The notes beneath the pieces were generated by a model that worked only from the letters and a program-made list of their open reading frames with translations, was not told where the DNA came from and did not search any database. DNA of 64,000 bases from positions 1,488,001 through 1,552,000 of the forward strand of contig CAWIMV010000001.1 of NCBI GenBank assembly GCA_963837325.1, in the 5' to 3' direction. The first letter of the stretch is position 1; every line of letters starts with the position of its first letter. The translations under genes and the position numbers were made by a program. The stretch is from CAVQKZ01 sp963837325. GTDB taxonomy: Bacteria > Actinomycetota > Actinomycetes > Mycobacteriales > Jatrophihabitantaceae. Positions 33,402-40,757 of the stretch are shown here, piece after piece.

Positions 33402-34235
33402 GTGCACAACATCGCACTGACCTGGCAGCAGGCGGCGGCGCTCACGGCCGTGCTGTTCGCGGCAGGGTGGGGCCTGTATCAGACCCGCGAGGCGCGGATT
33501 CGGCTCGCGGCCCCGTTCGTGCGTGAGGCCGGCGTGATCGCCGGGCTGTATGCCCTCTGGCAGCTGGCCGGCACGCTTTCGGTGCTGGGCACGACAGGCG
33601 CGTTCCGTCGGGCAGCATGGATCGAACGGACCGAGCACACCTTGCGCTTGCCGTCGGAGCGCAGCGTGCAGCGGCTGGTCGGTGGCCACCCGTTGATCGT
33701 GCAGGCCAGCAACCTCTACTACGCCACCATGCATTTCGCGGCGCTGTTCGCGTTCCTGGCGTGGCTGTTCGTCCGGCACCGCGACCGCTACGCCGCCATT
33801 CGCATGACGCTCGCGCTCACGACGCTGGTCTGCCTCGTGGTCCAGTTGATCCCGGTGGCGCCGCCGCGGCTGCTGCCCGGTTACGTGGACACCGCCGCCC
33901 AGTACGGCCAGTCCGTCTACGACCTCGGGCTCGGCGCCGACGAGTTGTCGGCCATGCCCTCAGTGCACGTGGCCTGGGCCGTGCTCATCGGATACGCGGT
34001 CGTGCGGATCAGCGCCAGCCGCTGGCGCTGGCTGGCGCTGATCCATCCCCTGCTTACCGCTTTCGTCGTCGCGGATACCGCCAACCACTTCTGGCTCGAC
34101 GGCTTGGCGGCAGTCGCGATCCTCACCCTGTGCTGGTGGGTTCAGCTCGTCGTGGCGCGCGCACTGGCGCGGCGCGAACGGCCCACTGAACCGGCGGTCA
34201 GCACCGAACGTGTGGTCGTTCGACCAGTGCGGTGA
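33402..34235 (+). CDS. PAP2-superfamily membrane phosphatase/transferase
   Basis: 277 residues from the GTG at 33402. About six membrane helices. The active-site motifs of the inositolphosphotransferase (AUR1-like) branch are LSAMPSVHVAWAV with the conserved Ser/His and ANHFWLDGLAAVAIL with His and Asp. Such proteins act on lipid phosphates at the membrane surface. The substrate is unknown. Convergent with the LapA-like gene. Confidence 0.88.
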   Translation: MHNIALTWQQAAALTAVLFAAGWGLYQTREARIRLAAPFVREAGVIAGLYALWQLAGTLSVLGTTGAFRRAAWIERTEHTLRLPSERSVQRLVGGHPLIVQASNLYYATMHFAALFAFLAWLFVRHRDRYAAIRMTLALTTLVCLVVQLIPVAPPRLLPGYVDTAAQYGQSVYDLGLGADELSAMPSVHVAWAVLIGYAVVRISASRWRWLALIHPLLTAFVVADTANHFWLDGLAAVAILTLCWWVQLVVARALARRERPTEPAVSTERVVVRPVR

Positions 34236-34254
34236 CCGTGACCCGGCGCCACCG

Positions 34255-34737
34255 TCACCGTTCGAGGTGACGACCCTCCGCCGATTCTTCGCGAACCCCA
34301 CCCGCAGGTGGATAGACGCTCGGGGTAGCGCGAGTTTGGTCCGCCGGCGCGTATCCCGGCGCGTAGCCCGGCGCCGCCGCCTGATTCCCGCTGGCAACGG
34401 CCCCATCGCGTTCGGCCGGTCCGGCATCGCCGTTGGTCGCCGGTTCCTGCGCGGGCTCGCCCCTGTCGACCTTCTTGGCCAGGCGGCGGTTCTCGGCCCG
34501 TAGCTCCCGGCGCTCGCGCCGCAGCCGCCGACCGCGCTTGCTGCCGGCCCGGAGGAACATCAAGGCCAGCAGGGCGACCGCGAGGATGGCCGCACCCGCC
34601 ACCGCGAGCCAGAAGGCATCGACCGTCCAGGTCCACTTCCACATGTGCACGGCAACCTGGGCATCGTCATTGGCGATCACCAATTCAACGGCGGCCACGA
34701 CTGCCGCCGCCAGCAGGATCAGTCCCAGAATGATCAT
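34255..34737 (-). CDS. LapA-like two-helix membrane protein
   Basis: 160 residues. Two membrane helices (IILGLILLAAAVVAAVELVI and AFWLAVAGAAILAVALLALM) are separated by a short loop with VHMWKWTWTVDAFW. A basic coiled-coil stretch (KRGRRLRRERRELRAENRRL) follows, then a Pro/Ala/Tyr-rich tail. This matches the lipopolysaccharide-assembly LapA-like (DUF1049-type) family found widely in actinobacteria. Function not known. Confidence 0.78.
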   Translation of the reverse strand: MIILGLILLAAAVVAAVELVIANDDAQVAVHMWKWTWTVDAFWLAVAGAAILAVALLALMFLRAGSKRGRRLRRERRELRAENRRLAKKVDRGEPAQEPATNGDAGPAERDGAVASGNQAAAPGYAPGYAPADQTRATPSVYPPAGGVREESAEGRHLER

Positions 34738-34866
34738 CAGTAACCTCCGGTTACGGGCTGGGCGCCAGGTGGCACCCGCATACCGTTATGGGCAAACCTT
34801 CCCGGTTTCGGCGGCTGCGTAAACCCCCGTTGCCGCGGCCTGGAGCCCGCGGGGTTAGCTGGGGTC

Positions 34867-35628
34867 ATGAATCGACTCGACGAAACCGTGGCTCTGGTGA
34901 CCGGCGCGAGCAGTGGAATCGGGGCCGCCACCGCGCGGGTCCTGGCCGACGAAGGGGCAGCGGTGGCGTTGGTCGCGCGGCGCCGAGACCGTCTCGATGA
35001 ACTGGCGGGGACAATCACGGCAGCCGGAGGACGCGCACTCGTGATCGAGGCCGACGTCACCGACGAAGACCAGGTACGCGCTGCCGTGGCCTCAGCCGTC
35101 GCGGAGTACGGCCGCCTCGACGTCGTCGTCGCCAACGCGGGCGTGATGCTGCTCGGCCCGGTCGTCGATGCTCCGGTCGAGGAGTGGGATCGCATGGTGC
35201 ACATCAACGTGCTCGGGCTGTTGTACACCGTGCACGCGTCGTTGCCGCACCTGCTCGAAGCGGCCGAACGGGAACCCCGCCGGGTAGCCGACCTGGTCCT
35301 GGTCAGCAGTGTCGCCGGTCGAGTGGCACGTAACGGCAGCGGTGTCTACAACGGGACCAAGCATGCGGTCGGCGCGTTCGGCGAGGCATTGCGGCAAGAG
35401 GTCACCCAACGGCACGTCCGGGTCAGTCTGGTCGAGCCGGGCGCGGTCACGACCGAACTGGCCGGCCACAACCGCCCTGAGATTCAGGAGAGCATGCGCG
35501 AGCGGTTCGCGAACATGGAGCGTCTCGAGGCCGACGACATTGCCGATGCGATCAGCTATATCGTCACCCGGCCCCGCCGGATGGCCGTCAACGAGGTGTT
35601 GATCCGGCCGACTGAGCAGCAGGGATGA
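34867..35628 (+). CDS. SDR-family oxidoreductase
   Basis: 253 residues. TGASSGIGAATARVLADEG at the NADP site, ANAGVMLLGPV, catalytic serine in VSSVAG, and VYNGTKHAVGAFGEALRQEV with the Tyr-Lys pair. It ends RPRRMAVNEVLIRPTEQ, typical of YdfG-like serine or short-chain dehydrogenases. Its stop overlaps the next gene (ATGA), a flavin reductase-like protein, so the two likely act together. Substrate unknown. Confidence 0.92.
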   Translation: MNRLDETVALVTGASSGIGAATARVLADEGAAVALVARRRDRLDELAGTITAAGGRALVIEADVTDEDQVRAAVASAVAEYGRLDVVVANAGVMLLGPVVDAPVEEWDRMVHINVLGLLYTVHASLPHLLEAAEREPRRVADLVLVSSVAGRVARNGSGVYNGTKHAVGAFGEALRQEVTQRHVRVSLVEPGAVTTELAGHNRPEIQESMRERFANMERLEADDIADAISYIVTRPRRMAVNEVLIRPTEQQG

Positions 35629-36251
35629 GCGAACGGGTCGAGATCTCGATCGCGGATGCGGAGCGGCGCTCGATCTACCCCTGGTTGACCGCATCGCTGA
35701 TTCCACGTCCGATCGCATGGGTGTCGAGCCGCTCGGCCGCCGGGATCGACAACGTCGCCCCCCACTCGTTCACGACAGTCGCCGGCGTCGACCCTCCGAC
35801 ACTCTGCTTCGTCTCGGTCGGTCACAAGGACACGCTGGCCAACGTTCGAGCCACCGGTGAATTCGTTCTCAACATCGGCACCGAGGCCCTGCTGCTCGCA
35901 ATGAACGATTCGGCGACGAACTTCCCGGCCGATCACAGCGAGTTCGACGCCGCCGGTCTGCAACGCGAAGCGAGTGTCACGGTGGCACCGCCGCGCGTCG
36001 CATCCGCGCCGATCGCGTTCGAGTGCCGCACAGCCGGCGAGCACGAGATCGGCAATTGCGCGATGGTGTTCGGAGAGGTTCTGCACATTGCGGCCGCGGC
36101 GGACGTCATCGCGGCGGACGGGCTGCCGGACGCGACGGCGGTCGCTCCGCTCGCCAGACTGGGCCGCGCGGAGTGGGCTGCGCTCGGACCGATTACGGCC
36201 TTGAACCGGATCCGCTACGACGACTGGCAGCGCGGCCGGCGTAGTGGTTGA
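35625..36251 (+). CDS. Flavin reductase-family protein
   Basis: 208 residues, an FMN-binding split barrel. Landmarks are LIPRPIAWVSSRSAAGIDNV, APHSFTTVAGVDPPTLCFVS and TGEFVLNIGTEAL. The family includes flavin reductases and flavin-binding oxidases that pair with monooxygenases. Four-base overlap with the upstream SDR. No partner monooxygenase is adjacent. Confidence 0.9.
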   Translation: MSERVEISIADAERRSIYPWLTASLIPRPIAWVSSRSAAGIDNVAPHSFTTVAGVDPPTLCFVSVGHKDTLANVRATGEFVLNIGTEALLLAMNDSATNFPADHSEFDAAGLQREASVTVAPPRVASAPIAFECRTAGEHEIGNCAMVFGEVLHIAAAADVIAADGLPDATAVAPLARLGRAEWAALGPITALNRIRYDDWQRGRRSG

Positions 36252-36254
36252 ACG

Positions 36255-37118
36255 CTAGGGCTGGACCGGGGTCGCCGGCCCGGGCTGGGCGCCGGGCTCA
36301 GCGGGCAGGCCGCTCAGCGGCAGGCAGGTGCGGGAGAACTCGGCTCCGAACGAATTCAGCGCGATGCTGCGGTGCACGGTGCGCGGCCATCTCCCGGCGC
36401 GCTTGAGGGCTTCGGTGACCTTCGGCTGGGCTTCCACGAGCTGGTAACGCTGCGGGTTGCTCACCTGCTCCTTCGAGAAATCGATCAAGCCCAGCCGGAA
36501 CAGGTTCGTCAGGTAGGGGTGGACCCGCTCGACATCGCGACAGCCCGCGTGTTCCGCGATCATGTTCAGGCCGCCGGCGACGAGCTGCGAGCCGACGCCC
36601 AGCGGCCGGTTCGTGCGAACGTCGACCGACGGCTGGGGGCCGTTGACGTAGAGAAAGCGCAGAATGCGCGCCTCGTCGGGCGTGATCTCGGCCAGGATCC
36701 GGGCGAAGGCCGGGTGGGTGTCCTCGACGACGCGCACGTCATTGGAGCGCCGCAGCAGCTCGCTGCCCCGCTCCTGCAGATCTTGGACCGTCACATCGGC
36801 CGGCGCGACCGGTTGCGGGCCGCCGTGGCGGTCGATCTGCTCGCCCAGGCCGAGCGCGCGGCGGGCCGCAGCGCGGGCTTCGGATGCCAGCCCGGTGAGC
36901 GCCGCGGCCGGGGCTTGGCTGCTGGTGGCCTTCTTGAGCACGGCGTTCGTGGTGGCCAGAGACGTCTCTACCGACCAGGTCACCGCCCGCCACCACGTCG
37001 CGGCAGCGGCCCGGGCCAGCTCCGGCACGACGTTCGCGGCAGCCGGTTGCGGTGGCACGCGCGCAGGCGGAGGACTCGTGCGGCGGACCACGACGGCCTT
37101 GTCGTCGGGCTCGATCAC
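36255..37118 (-). CDS. Abi-alpha (DUF4393)-like protein
   Basis: 287 residues. The C-terminal half (about 120-265) has DTHPAFARILAEITPDEARI, LRFLYVNGPQPSVDVRTNRP and YLTNLFRLGLIDF, the pattern of Abi-alpha (DUF4393) proteins first linked to abortive infection in lactococci. The N-terminal 110 residues are Ala-rich and helical. In actinobacteria such genes are usually chromosomal, so an anti-phage role here is only inferred. It follows DUF445 with one base between. Confidence 0.75.
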   Translation of the reverse strand: MIEPDDKAVVVRRTSPPPARVPPQPAAANVVPELARAAAATWWRAVTWSVETSLATTNAVLKKATSSQAPAAALTGLASEARAAARRALGLGEQIDRHGGPQPVAPADVTVQDLQERGSELLRRSNDVRVVEDTHPAFARILAEITPDEARILRFLYVNGPQPSVDVRTNRPLGVGSQLVAGGLNMIAEHAGCRDVERVHPYLTNLFRLGLIDFSKEQVSNPQRYQLVEAQPKVTEALKRAGRWPRTVHRSIALNSFGAEFSRTCLPLSGLPAEPGAQPGPATPVQP

Positions 37119-37119
37119 A

Positions 37120-38394
37120 TCACACTCCGAATATCGCTAGATGAAGCAAACCTGCGAACAGTCCGAGCACCCCGCCGTGCACGAACAGCAGCCACTCGTC
37201 CTGCTTGATCGCCGAACGCAGCAACTCCACGAAATCGTCCGGGCCCATGGTGCGCATCTGGCCCGCGATGAAAGCGTAGATCCTGTCGCTCTGGCGCCGG
37301 TTGAACTCCGGTTCGGCGAAGGCGGCCGGAGCAAACTGGGTGGCCTCGCTGGCCACCGAATCGCGGATCCGGTCGTATTGCCTGGTGCCGATGGCCAACC
37401 GAAGGGCCGGGCGCGCCGGGCCGACTGCCGCGTCCACAGCCGGGCGCAGGGTGTCCTCGAGCAATTGCAGGGTGCGGTCGCTGCGTGGGCCGGTGAGAAG
37501 TTCCTCGCCGATGTTCTGCAGCGTGATCACGTTGTCGGCAATCAGCCGCGCATACATCTCGGTGATTTCCGGCTGGCGTTTGATGAACAGACCCTGCCGC
37601 CATGGGACCCAGCGACTCCGGTGGACCGGTTCGAAGATCATCTCGATGCCGATGTAGTTGACGACCCAGCCGATGACCACACCGCCGAGTGGCAACACGT
37701 ACCACTGCGGCCACAGGTGCAGGATTGCGACGAGGACGAAACCCATCGGGAAGCCGAAGTAGAAGCCGAAGTTCTGCATGAACCGCAGTTCCTTGCGACC
37801 CATGCTGATGAACAATTGATTGAGCAGCTCGGGGTGCTCGGAGAAGTACCGGATCACCATCAGCTTCGCGTCGATGAGCTGATCGATGTTCTGGCCGATG
37901 TCGTCGGTGATGACCTTGACCACGTGTGGCAACTGCTGGCGCACCCGAGCGTGTACGGCCTCGCGGACGACATCGGGAAGATCGGGCCACAGCTGCGGGT
38001 ACTGCTCGGTCATGATGGTGTCCACGACCTCGCGGATCTGCACCACCGCGATCCGGGCGAGGTGCTCGGCAATGCGGTCGGGCTCAAGTTCACGGTAGAA
38101 GTCGGCGATGCTGCCCAGTTTGGCCAGGCCCTTGTCGACGGCAATGCTCGCCATCTTGTCCGCACGCGACGGCACGATGCCCTGCCAGCCGACTTCACCG
38201 TCGTAGCGGACGAGCGGCAGCACCTGCACGCGCCGCGGCAGGATCGGGAACAGCACCTTCAGCAGCGGCAGCTTGACGCCGTGGAAGCGGATCGGGCGAA
38301 ACAGCATGAGTACGCCGGTCCAGTTCGTGACGTAGCCGATCACGCCCGTGAACAGCGGGACGCTGATCAGGTCGACCAGCAGCTTGTGATCCAT
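37120..38394 (-). CDS. DUF445 membrane protein
   Basis: 424 residues from the ATG at 38394. The first helix (LISVPLFTGVIGYVTNWTGV) and two late ones (PMGFVLVAILHLWPQWYVLP, GGVVIGWVVNYIGIEMIF) bracket a long helical region. NWTGVLMLFRP and the repeated GWQGIVPSRADKMA are DUF445 signatures. The C-terminus ends with a further hydrophobic segment. Function unknown. Likely one operon with the Abi-alpha-like gene. Confidence 0.9.
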   Translation of the reverse strand: MDHKLLVDLISVPLFTGVIGYVTNWTGVLMLFRPIRFHGVKLPLLKVLFPILPRRVQVLPLVRYDGEVGWQGIVPSRADKMASIAVDKGLAKLGSIADFYRELEPDRIAEHLARIAVVQIREVVDTIMTEQYPQLWPDLPDVVREAVHARVRQQLPHVVKVITDDIGQNIDQLIDAKLMVIRYFSEHPELLNQLFISMGRKELRFMQNFGFYFGFPMGFVLVAILHLWPQWYVLPLGGVVIGWVVNYIGIEMIFEPVHRSRWVPWRQGLFIKRQPEITEMYARLIADNVITLQNIGEELLTGPRSDRTLQLLEDTLRPAVDAAVGPARPALRLAIGTRQYDRIRDSVASEATQFAPAAFAEPEFNRRQSDRIYAFIAGQMRTMGPDDFVELLRSAIKQDEWLLFVHGGVLGLFAGLLHLAIFGV

Positions 38395-38549
38395 CCACCG
38401 TCCCGGTCGCTCGTCGGCCAGTGCTTCGGCCGTTGCCGGGCACCTGCCGCTGCCCGACACATCATGGAGAACCGGTGCAGGTGCGTCCAGTCGCCCAGTC
38501 GGTGGACCGGGTTTGTGATGCGAGTGCCCCGAGCGGGCAGGATGGCTGG

Positions 38550-39035
38550 GTGGTTGAGGTCAGCAGACACGTAAACGCGGCGCCGGAACGCGTATGGGCC
38601 GAGTTGAGCGACGGCTGGATGTTCACCGGCTGGGTCGTCGGCGCGACCCACATCCGCGACGTCGACGGGAACTGGCCGGAGGTCGGCGCACGGCTGCATC
38701 ACCAGGTCGGCGCGTGGCCTTTCGTGGTCAACGACAGCACGGCGGTCGTGGCGGCTGAGCCCCCGCGGCGCCTCGTCCTCCAGGCGCGGGCCTGGCCCGT
38801 CGGCGAGGCCAAGGTCGTGCTGACCGTGGAACCCGACGGCGACGGCTCCATCGTGCACATGGCGGAAGCGCCCACCGACGGCCCGGGTCGCTGGCTGCAC
38901 AATCCCCTGCAGGAGGCGCTGTTGCGCCGGCGCAACGTGGAGTCGTTGGAACGGCTGGCCGCCATCGCCGAGAAGCGGCCGATTCCCGGGTACCCGGCGG
39001 CTCAGTCGCGGGCAGAGGACGCGCCGGACCGGTAG
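38550..39035 (+). CDS. SRPBCC (START-like) family protein
   Basis: 161 residues from the GTG at 38550. VEVSRHVNAAPERVWAELSD is the usual first strand and helix of polyketide-cyclase/START-type proteins. RRLVLQARAWPVGEAKVVLT and a C-terminal helix (LLRRRNVESLERLAAIAEKR) complete the fold. It may bind a lipid or hydrophobic ligand. Its end overlaps the convergent CrtI-like gene by 34 bases, and the last residues are poorly constrained. Confidence 0.87.
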   Translation: MVEVSRHVNAAPERVWAELSDGWMFTGWVVGATHIRDVDGNWPEVGARLHHQVGAWPFVVNDSTAVVAAEPPRRLVLQARAWPVGEAKVVLTVEPDGDGSIVHMAEAPTDGPGRWLHNPLQEALLRRRNVESLERLAAIAEKRPIPGYPAAQSRAEDAPDR

Positions 39036-40636
39036 ATGCGGCGCATTGCCAGGTCGAGGACCTGTCGGCGCACCGGGCCCAGCGGCGCGGCGCGCGCCAG
39101 CGCGGCCAGCGCGGCGTTGTGACCCGGCGCCCCGTGGACGCCACCACCGGGGTGCGCGGACGAACTGGCGAGGTAGAGACCGTCGATGACGGTCTCGGCC
39201 CGCGCCAGCCCCGGCACCGGGCGGAACACCAACTGCTGGTGCACTGCGGCGGTGCCGCCGTTGACGGCGCCGCCGACCAGGTTGGCATTGCTGGCTTGCA
39301 GGTCTACGGGCGACTGCACCTGCCGGCCGAGGATCAGGCTCGTGAACCCGGGAGCGTGGCGTTCAATTGTCTGCTCGAGCCGCTCAACGTGAATGGCGAT
39401 GTCCAGTTCGCTCAGTTCCAGCTTTTCGGGCAGGTGGGTGTAGCACCACGCCGATTCGGTGCCTGCGGGCGAGCGGGTCGCGTCCGCAGTCGTCATCTGC
39501 CCGACGAGCAGGAACGGCTGCGGCGGCACCTGGCGCGCGGCCAGCGATGCTGCGTACATCGTCAACCCGTCCATATCGACCCCGAGATGGACGGTGCCGG
39601 CACCCCGCGCGCCGGCGGCCGTCCACGGAATCGGCGCGGACAGCGCCCAGTTGACCTTCAAGGTGCGCGCGTCCCATTGGAACCGATCGAGGTCGCGGAT
39701 CAACCGGGCCGGCAGGTGGTGGGCACCGACCAGTTCGCGGTACAACATCGGCGCGGACGTATCGGCGAGCACCGCCCGGCCGGCCCGGATCGTCTCCCCG
39801 CCGGCCAGCCGGACGCCGGCCGCCCGACCGTTCTCGATCAGTACCCGTTCGACCGGCGCCGCGAGCCGCAGGACCCCGCCGCGCGATTCCAGCCGGCTGA
39901 GCAGCGCGTCGATCAGACTGCTGGAGCCACCGACCGGTACCGGGAAACCCACCGTCTGCCCCAGCATCGCCAGCAGCCAGCCGTAGATCGCGCTGCCCGC
40001 ACCCTCGGGCGGGAGGTCGGTGTGCAGTGCGTTGCCGGCCAGCAACAACGGGCCGCCCTCGCCGTCGAACTGCTCGTCGCCGTAACGGCGCACGGGCTGC
40101 AGGGCGAAGCGGGCGAAGCGCAGTGCTCCGGCCGCACCCAACCGGTGCAGCAATTTCAGGGCGGGCAACACGGGCGGGAACGGCCGGAACAGCGCCGAGA
40201 TGAACGGTTCTTGGATCCGTTGGAACTCGGTCACGAGCTCGGTCCACGCCAGCCCGTCGCCAGGCGCGAACTCCTCCAGCGAGGCGGCCGTGTCGGCAAC
40301 ATCGCGACAGAGCACCGCGCAGCGGTCATCGGGCAGCACGTGCGCGAGCACGCTCGGGGCGTGGCTCCAGCTCAGCCCGTGACGGTCCAACTCGAGTGCC
40401 GACATCACCGGCGAAGCGGCGCCCAAGGGGTAGAACGCGCTGAACAGATCGGTGACGAATCCTGGCCGCACCGACTCGGCCGAATGCACCGCGCCGCCGG
40501 CATGACCGGCCGCTTCGAGTACCAGCACACTCCAGCCGGCGTCAGCCAGCTGGTTAGCCGCCACCAAGCCGTTATGACCGGCACCGATCACCACGGCGTC
40601 GGGGGACTCAGTCGAGCCGGGGCGCGGGCGAACCAT
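39002..40636 (-). CDS. FAD-dependent phytoene desaturase-like oxidoreductase
   Basis: 544 residues from the ATG at 40636. VVIGAGHNGLVAANQLADAG is the FAD-binding motif, followed by VLVLEAAGHAGGAVHSAE. The C-terminal FAD motif is IDGLYLASSSAHPGGGVHGA with PGHNAALAAL. It belongs to the CrtI-like NAD(P)/FAD family. No other carotenoid genes are near, so it may be one of the many uncharacterised actinobacterial members. Terminator of nrdJ lies just upstream. Confidence 0.9.
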   Translation of the reverse strand: MVRPRPGSTESPDAVVIGAGHNGLVAANQLADAGWSVLVLEAAGHAGGAVHSAESVRPGFVTDLFSAFYPLGAASPVMSALELDRHGLSWSHAPSVLAHVLPDDRCAVLCRDVADTAASLEEFAPGDGLAWTELVTEFQRIQEPFISALFRPFPPVLPALKLLHRLGAAGALRFARFALQPVRRYGDEQFDGEGGPLLLAGNALHTDLPPEGAGSAIYGWLLAMLGQTVGFPVPVGGSSSLIDALLSRLESRGGVLRLAAPVERVLIENGRAAGVRLAGGETIRAGRAVLADTSAPMLYRELVGAHHLPARLIRDLDRFQWDARTLKVNWALSAPIPWTAAGARGAGTVHLGVDMDGLTMYAASLAARQVPPQPFLLVGQMTTADATRSPAGTESAWCYTHLPEKLELSELDIAIHVERLEQTIERHAPGFTSLILGRQVQSPVDLQASNANLVGGAVNGGTAAVHQQLVFRPVPGLARAETVIDGLYLASSSAHPGGGVHGAPGHNAALAALARAAPLGPVRRQVLDLAMRRIYRSGASSARD

Positions 40637-40679
40637 GCCGATCACCCTACGACGACGACAGGCCGGGACGACCACTCCC

Positions 40680-40723
40680 GGAGGTGCAGCGCGGCGGACC
40701 CCCCGCCGCCGCGCTGCACCTCC
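40680..40723 (-). terminator. 18-bp perfect hairpin after nrdJ
   Basis: GGAGGTGCAGCGCGGCGG (40680-40697) with CCGCCGCGCTGCACCTCC (40706-40723), 8-base loop, 34 bases beyond the nrdJ stop. No T-run. Confidence 0.85.
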
Positions 40724-40757
40724 GCCTCGGGCGCCCGTCTCGGAGGCCCCGCTGATC

